A stretch of DNA of 64,000 nucleotides from Candidatus Omnitrophota bacterium. GTDB taxonomy: Bacteria > Hinthialibacterota > Hinthialibacteria > Hinthialibacterales > Hinthialibacteraceae. Numbering within the stretch: the stretch's first letter is position 1; each line of letters opens with the position of its first letter. Both the position numbers and the translations under genes were made by a program. A model generated the notes under the pieces. That model saw only the letters and a program-made list of their open reading frames with translations, searched no databases and was not told where the DNA came from. Location of the stretch: contig QZKN01000162.1 of assembly GCA_003598175.1 (NCBI GenBank), positions 1 to 64,000 of the forward strand. Direction: 5' to 3'. Positions 60,425 through 64,000 of the stretch are shown in pieces.

Positions 60425-60982
60425 TTACGGCCCTTTGAAAAGAATATCCCCATCCGAAATGACGCCATTCGAAACATCGTACACGAGGTAATCCTCATCC
60501 CGCCGTGAGTCGTTGTTGAAAAACAAATCGGGACCGAGGCTGAAGATGCGATAGGCGCGGGGGGCGCCGCGATGCAGCCAGAAATTATCTTTCGTGAAAT
60601 AAAGATAGGGATACGGCGGTCTGGAAATAAAGTAACGCGCCGTCAGCGGATCGTCGACGTGGGTTTCTTTGGTGTGAAACAGATCTTCGGGAATTTGGGA
60701 AATGTAAGCGGTTGGAGTTGTCAAAACCCGCTGGATTGTTTTTTGATCGAAACGGTCTTCCTGCAGATCAAAATAATCGTTCCCGTCGAGCGGATATTTG
60801 TTGTGATCCATCTGATACGCTTCAATCGCGGTGGAGAGGCTGCGCATTTCGGCCAAAGCGGCGGTGGTTTTTGCCTTGATCTGCGCATGATGAAAGTTCG
60901 GCAACGCCATCGATGCCAGAATACTGATGATGGCTACCACAACTAACAATTCGATCAATGTGAATGCGGTTTGATTTTTCAT
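60425..60982 (-). CDS. Type II secretion/pseudopilin-like protein with N-terminal methylation motif
   Basis: MKNQTAFTLIELLVVVAIISILASMALPNFHHAQIKAKTTAALAEMRSLSTAIEAYQMDHNKYP. Confidence 0.92.
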   Translation of the reverse strand: MKNQTAFTLIELLVVVAIISILASMALPNFHHAQIKAKTTAALAEMRSLSTAIEAYQMDHNKYPLDGNDYFDLQEDRFDQKTIQRVLTTPTAYISQIPEDLFHTKETHVDDPLTARYFISRPPYPYLYFTKDNFWLHRGAPRAYRIFSLGPDLFFNNDSRRDEDYLVYDVSNGVISDGDILFKGP

Positions 60983-61142
60983 TTTGTCACACGTTATGAA
61001 ATAGCGGCCATTCAGAAGGAACATTGCTTATGCATGGCAGGTTTTCTCCATCTACTTTTCGTCTTCGTCTTATCCGCGTTGCGTTTCCCACTCTAAAGGA
61101 TATCCTAAATTCAGTGAAATGAAAACAATTTGTCACTTCTCG

Positions 61143-61931
61143 CTATTGGGGAGCACGAATTAAGCGTTGGAAATCGAAAAATCGCTCCTCGTCGCCTTCA
61201 TAGCGAACCGCGACGAGGGTCAAAGCGTGCGCGGCCAGCGTGGGCCCCGCCTGCTTTCGGTCTTTCGAGCGTAAGATATCGCCGATCTCATCGGGTGGAA
61301 TTTTATTCAATCCCACTTGCAACAGCGTTCCCGCGAAGGTGCGGACCTGATGGCGCAGAAAAGCGTGGCCTCTGACGCAAAGATGGATCAACGGAGATTG
61401 ATCGTGCACAGACACTTCCAGCATGGTTCTGACCGGATGTTCCGCGTCGCAATGGATATTGCGGAAAGCGGAAAAATCATGGTTGCCTTCCAGCCGTTTG
61501 GCGGCCTGGCGCATCGCCTCAATGTGGAGAGGTTCTCGAATCCACAACGTTCGATGGCGCTGGAGCGCGCTGGAAACGATGTGATTATAAAATGAATATC
61601 GATATTCACGTTCAAGGGCGTCGTGGCGCGCCCGCCAGTCAATCGGCATGTCGAGCACGCGATAGACAACGATGTCGTCGGGAAGAAGGGAATTGAGTCC
61701 CTTCAGCAAATGGATGGCCTGCAGGCGCGTGTCGGAAAAAAAATGCGCCACATGTTGCTCCGCATGAACGCCGGCATCCGTACGACCCGATGAATAAAGA
61801 GTGATTTCGTGTCGCAGCATGGTTTCAACGGCGGTTTTGACCGTGGCTTCAATCGTGGGCAGATTGGGTTGCCATTGCCAGCCGCAGTAGTTTTGCCCAT
61901 CATATTCGAGATCCAAGCGGATGTTTCTCAT
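61143..61931 (-). CDS. truA: tRNA pseudouridine(38-40) synthase TruA
   Basis: RLDLEYDGQNYCGWQWQPNLPTIEATVKTAVETML; YSSGRTDAGVHAEQHVAHF; FLRHQVRTFAGTLLQVG. Confidence 0.96.
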   Translation of the reverse strand: MRNIRLDLEYDGQNYCGWQWQPNLPTIEATVKTAVETMLRHEITLYSSGRTDAGVHAEQHVAHFFSDTRLQAIHLLKGLNSLLPDDIVVYRVLDMPIDWRARHDALEREYRYSFYNHIVSSALQRHRTLWIREPLHIEAMRQAAKRLEGNHDFSAFRNIHCDAEHPVRTMLEVSVHDQSPLIHLCVRGHAFLRHQVRTFAGTLLQVGLNKIPPDEIGDILRSKDRKQAGPTLAAHALTLVAVRYEGDEERFFDFQRLIRAPQ

Positions 61932-62186
61932 TTTCACATTTACGATACAATAGGAAAGAATGGATTCCTGAATTATATTATGTATCAAACCGTGCGGAAG
62001 AAACGTATTTCAAAAGAAAGCACCTTTACGGTCGTAAGGGGTGAATCCGCTTCGTTGGAAGCCAAACTCGAATATGAATTTGATTTGGGAGTGATGATGA
62101 AATTGATTTTTTGTCGAGTTATTGTGTTTTTAAGATTGTACGAATTTCTTTTGTTTTTCCCTTGTTTGAAAAACCCGTTATCGGTC

Positions 62187-64000
62187 ATGCAGGGGAAGTG
62201 GATTCTCGGTTTGGGCTTGGGATGTTTGCTGTGCGTATCGCTTGCTGCCCAAGCGGCCGTTCCCTATTCCTTAGCTCCGGCGGCGGCAAATAGGTATCCA
62301 CAGGAAAATGAATCGACTCTCTTTAATCCCGAACGAAACGAGTATGTGCTCAGTTATCAGGATAAAGACTTCGCCCTTCAATATACATTCCGAACCATTG
62401 ACCCCGTCATCCAAAAAGGTTTGATTCATACCCGCGCGGCCGTGGATGAAAAATATCGCATTCTTCCGATCAATCAGGGCGGATTGTACGTTCGTTCGGC
62501 GACGGGAGTAACGATCCCTCCCGCCCAAATGGCCGAGCAGAGCGACTGCACGCTCGTTTCCCATGCATTGGAAGGAAATACGATCCGTTTGCTTTATCAC
62601 GAAACCATCGACGGCGCCACTTACCAAAAGCAGTATTCCTATCGCTTGTGTGGTAAAACCCTGATTCTTCGCGTGACGGCGGATGCCGTCGCCGATGCAA
62701 CCAGCGGATATGTGGGATTCGATTTCGGGCATTCTCGTTTTACCCTGGCCCCTAAAATTTTTATATTGCCAAATTCTCCGATTCCCATCGTCCGCACAGG
62801 GAAGGATTTCTTCCTCAGCACCTACGTCGATCCGGTCCTAAGCAACACCGGCCGCTACGCCCAAACCATTCGCGAAGTCGATACACGCACAGTCCAGGCA
62901 TCCAATACGCCGGCATGGTTGCTGCAAGTGAAGGATGGGCGAATCCCCGCGTTGGATATCACCGCGTACATTACGATCAGCAAACTTATGACTGACGTCG
63001 TTCCTTCTCCCACCGTTTCTCTGAATTCGCATGCGGACGAGATGAAAAAACGGATCGTCGTGGCTTTAAATGAACTCCCACTCGCCAGCCATCCGATTCA
63101 ACCCGTCGCAATCGCTCGCCGTTGGGAATCGCCGGCGTCGGGATTGGTGGATTTGCGGGGAACCTTCGCGCTCGAAGGGGAAGGAAAAGCAAACTGCGAG
63201 GTTCGGCTGTTCAGCGTCAACGATGAAAAATCACACATTTTGTTCTCTCAGGAACTCGATTCGTTTTCCAAACCATCGACAGGAATCGAAGGCGCTTTTC
63301 CATTGGCCGAAGGCGATCAATTATCATTTCTTTGTTCGGGACCGGCCGTCGTGAACGGAGGAGTTATTTTATTGCGGGTGCAAATCGACCAGAATGGAAA
63401 ACATTTCGATTCTTTTTACGATTTTTCCGACATACAGGGACATCGCGGATGGCATTACGAGCAGATACTCGATCAGAATACGAGTTTGCTGTTGTGGAAT
63501 CCAAAACAGAATCAGTGGGAAAGTACGATGACGCGATCCTTTCAATCCGCGGACCGCATCGTGTGCCGTTCGGGTCGCCCGGGGGATGCATTTGCCGCCG
63601 CCGAGTATTTTTTTGATGAAATTCGCGCGATGGGTCTTACCGGTCTCCATTATATATTGGAAGGATGGAGCGACCATGCCCGCATTACCTTATTGCCGGA
63701 AGATAATCGCTCCGATCGGGTGTGGGGATCTGTGACTACGCTCAAACGATTGACGGAGAAGGAAATAAAGGAAGGGAATATTTTTTCCGACACGATTTCT
63801 CTCGATCCTGATCTATCCGCCATCAATCAGGATGGCAGTGAAACGGTCTCTCAAAAAATGGTGTTCGAAGAGGATTACGTCCATTATGTGCAAGAAAAAA
63901 TCAAGAATGATCAAATGAAAATGGCGTTCAATACACTGACATTGCGGGATTTTCCCTCTCCGGATTACTCCGACCGATTGTTGATTCCCACGCAAGTGGG
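62187..64000 (+). CDS. Large exported hypothetical protein, 3' truncated by window edge (not in the supplied ORF track)
   Basis: Continuous frame from ATG 62187 to the end: MQGKWILGLGLGCLLCVSLAAQAAVPYSLAPAAANRYPQENESTLFNPERNEYVLSYQDKDFALQYTF.... In-frame alternative ATGs at 62094/62097 have a GGGAG site upstream. Confidence 0.85.
   Translation, partial: MQGKWILGLGLGCLLCVSLAAQAAVPYSLAPAAANRYPQENESTLFNPERNEYVLSYQDKDFALQYTFRTIDPVIQKGLIHTRAAVDEKYRILPINQGGLYVRSATGVTIPPAQMAEQSDCTLVSHALEGNTIRLLYHETIDGATYQKQYSYRLCGKTLILRVTADAVADATSGYVGFDFGHSRFTLAPKIFILPNSPIPIVRTGKDFFLSTYVDPVLSNTGRYAQTIREVDTRTVQASNTPAWLLQVKDGRIPALDITAYITISKLMTDVVPSPTVSLNSHADEMKKRIVVALNELPLASHPIQPVAIARRWESPASGLVDLRGTFALEGEGKANCEVRLFSVNDEKSHILFSQELDSFSKPSTGIEGAFPLAEGDQLSFLCSGPAVVNGGVILLRVQIDQNGKHFDSFYDFSDIQGHRGWHYEQILDQNTSLLLWNPKQNQWESTMTRSFQSADRIVCRSGRPGDAFAAAEYFFDEIRAMGLTGLHYILEGWSDHARITLLPEDNRSDRVWGSVTTLKRLTEKEIKEGNIFSDTISLDPDLSAINQDGSETVSQKMVFEEDYVHYVQEKIKNDQMKMAFNTLTLRDFPSPDYSDRLLIPTQV

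Overview
The window is a gene-dense chromosomal segment from a diderm bacterium, since it carries mlaEFD and lptE. The lineage is probably uncultured and resembles Planctomycetes or Omnitrophota; that placement is inference from gene content only. Housekeeping blocks are the gap 3' end-pgk-secG, mfd, secE-nusG-rplK-rplA plus rplJ-rplL, leuB-type dehydrogenase, trxB, mlaE-mlaF-mlaD, radA-PIN/TRAM, lptE-holA, ppk1 and truA. Between them lie accessory genes: an exported methyltransferase/PQQ-propeller fusion, an ECF sigma/anti-sigma/beta-propeller lipoprotein operon, a DUF1080/esterase/nitrilase/OPT cluster, a tandem FAD protein, toxin-antitoxin-like modules, and a surface-protein cluster with BNR/Ig, thioredoxin-like/dockerin-like and SGNH proteins. 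The most notable signals are: (1) dispersed modular intergenic repeats in which a shared ~35-40 nt leader is joined to different hairpin cores; (2) an in-frame TAG interrupting a GT39-like membrane glycosyltransferase; (3) a ribosomal-protein operon split by a histidine phosphatase with an attenuator-like terminator, and no rpoB after rplL; (4) the three-gene ECF operon. A large CDS running off the right edge (about 62187 to the end) is absent from the supplied ORF track. No CRISPR array, rRNA, tRNA or intact transposon was recognised. All family names come from reading protein motifs by eye; no searches were run.
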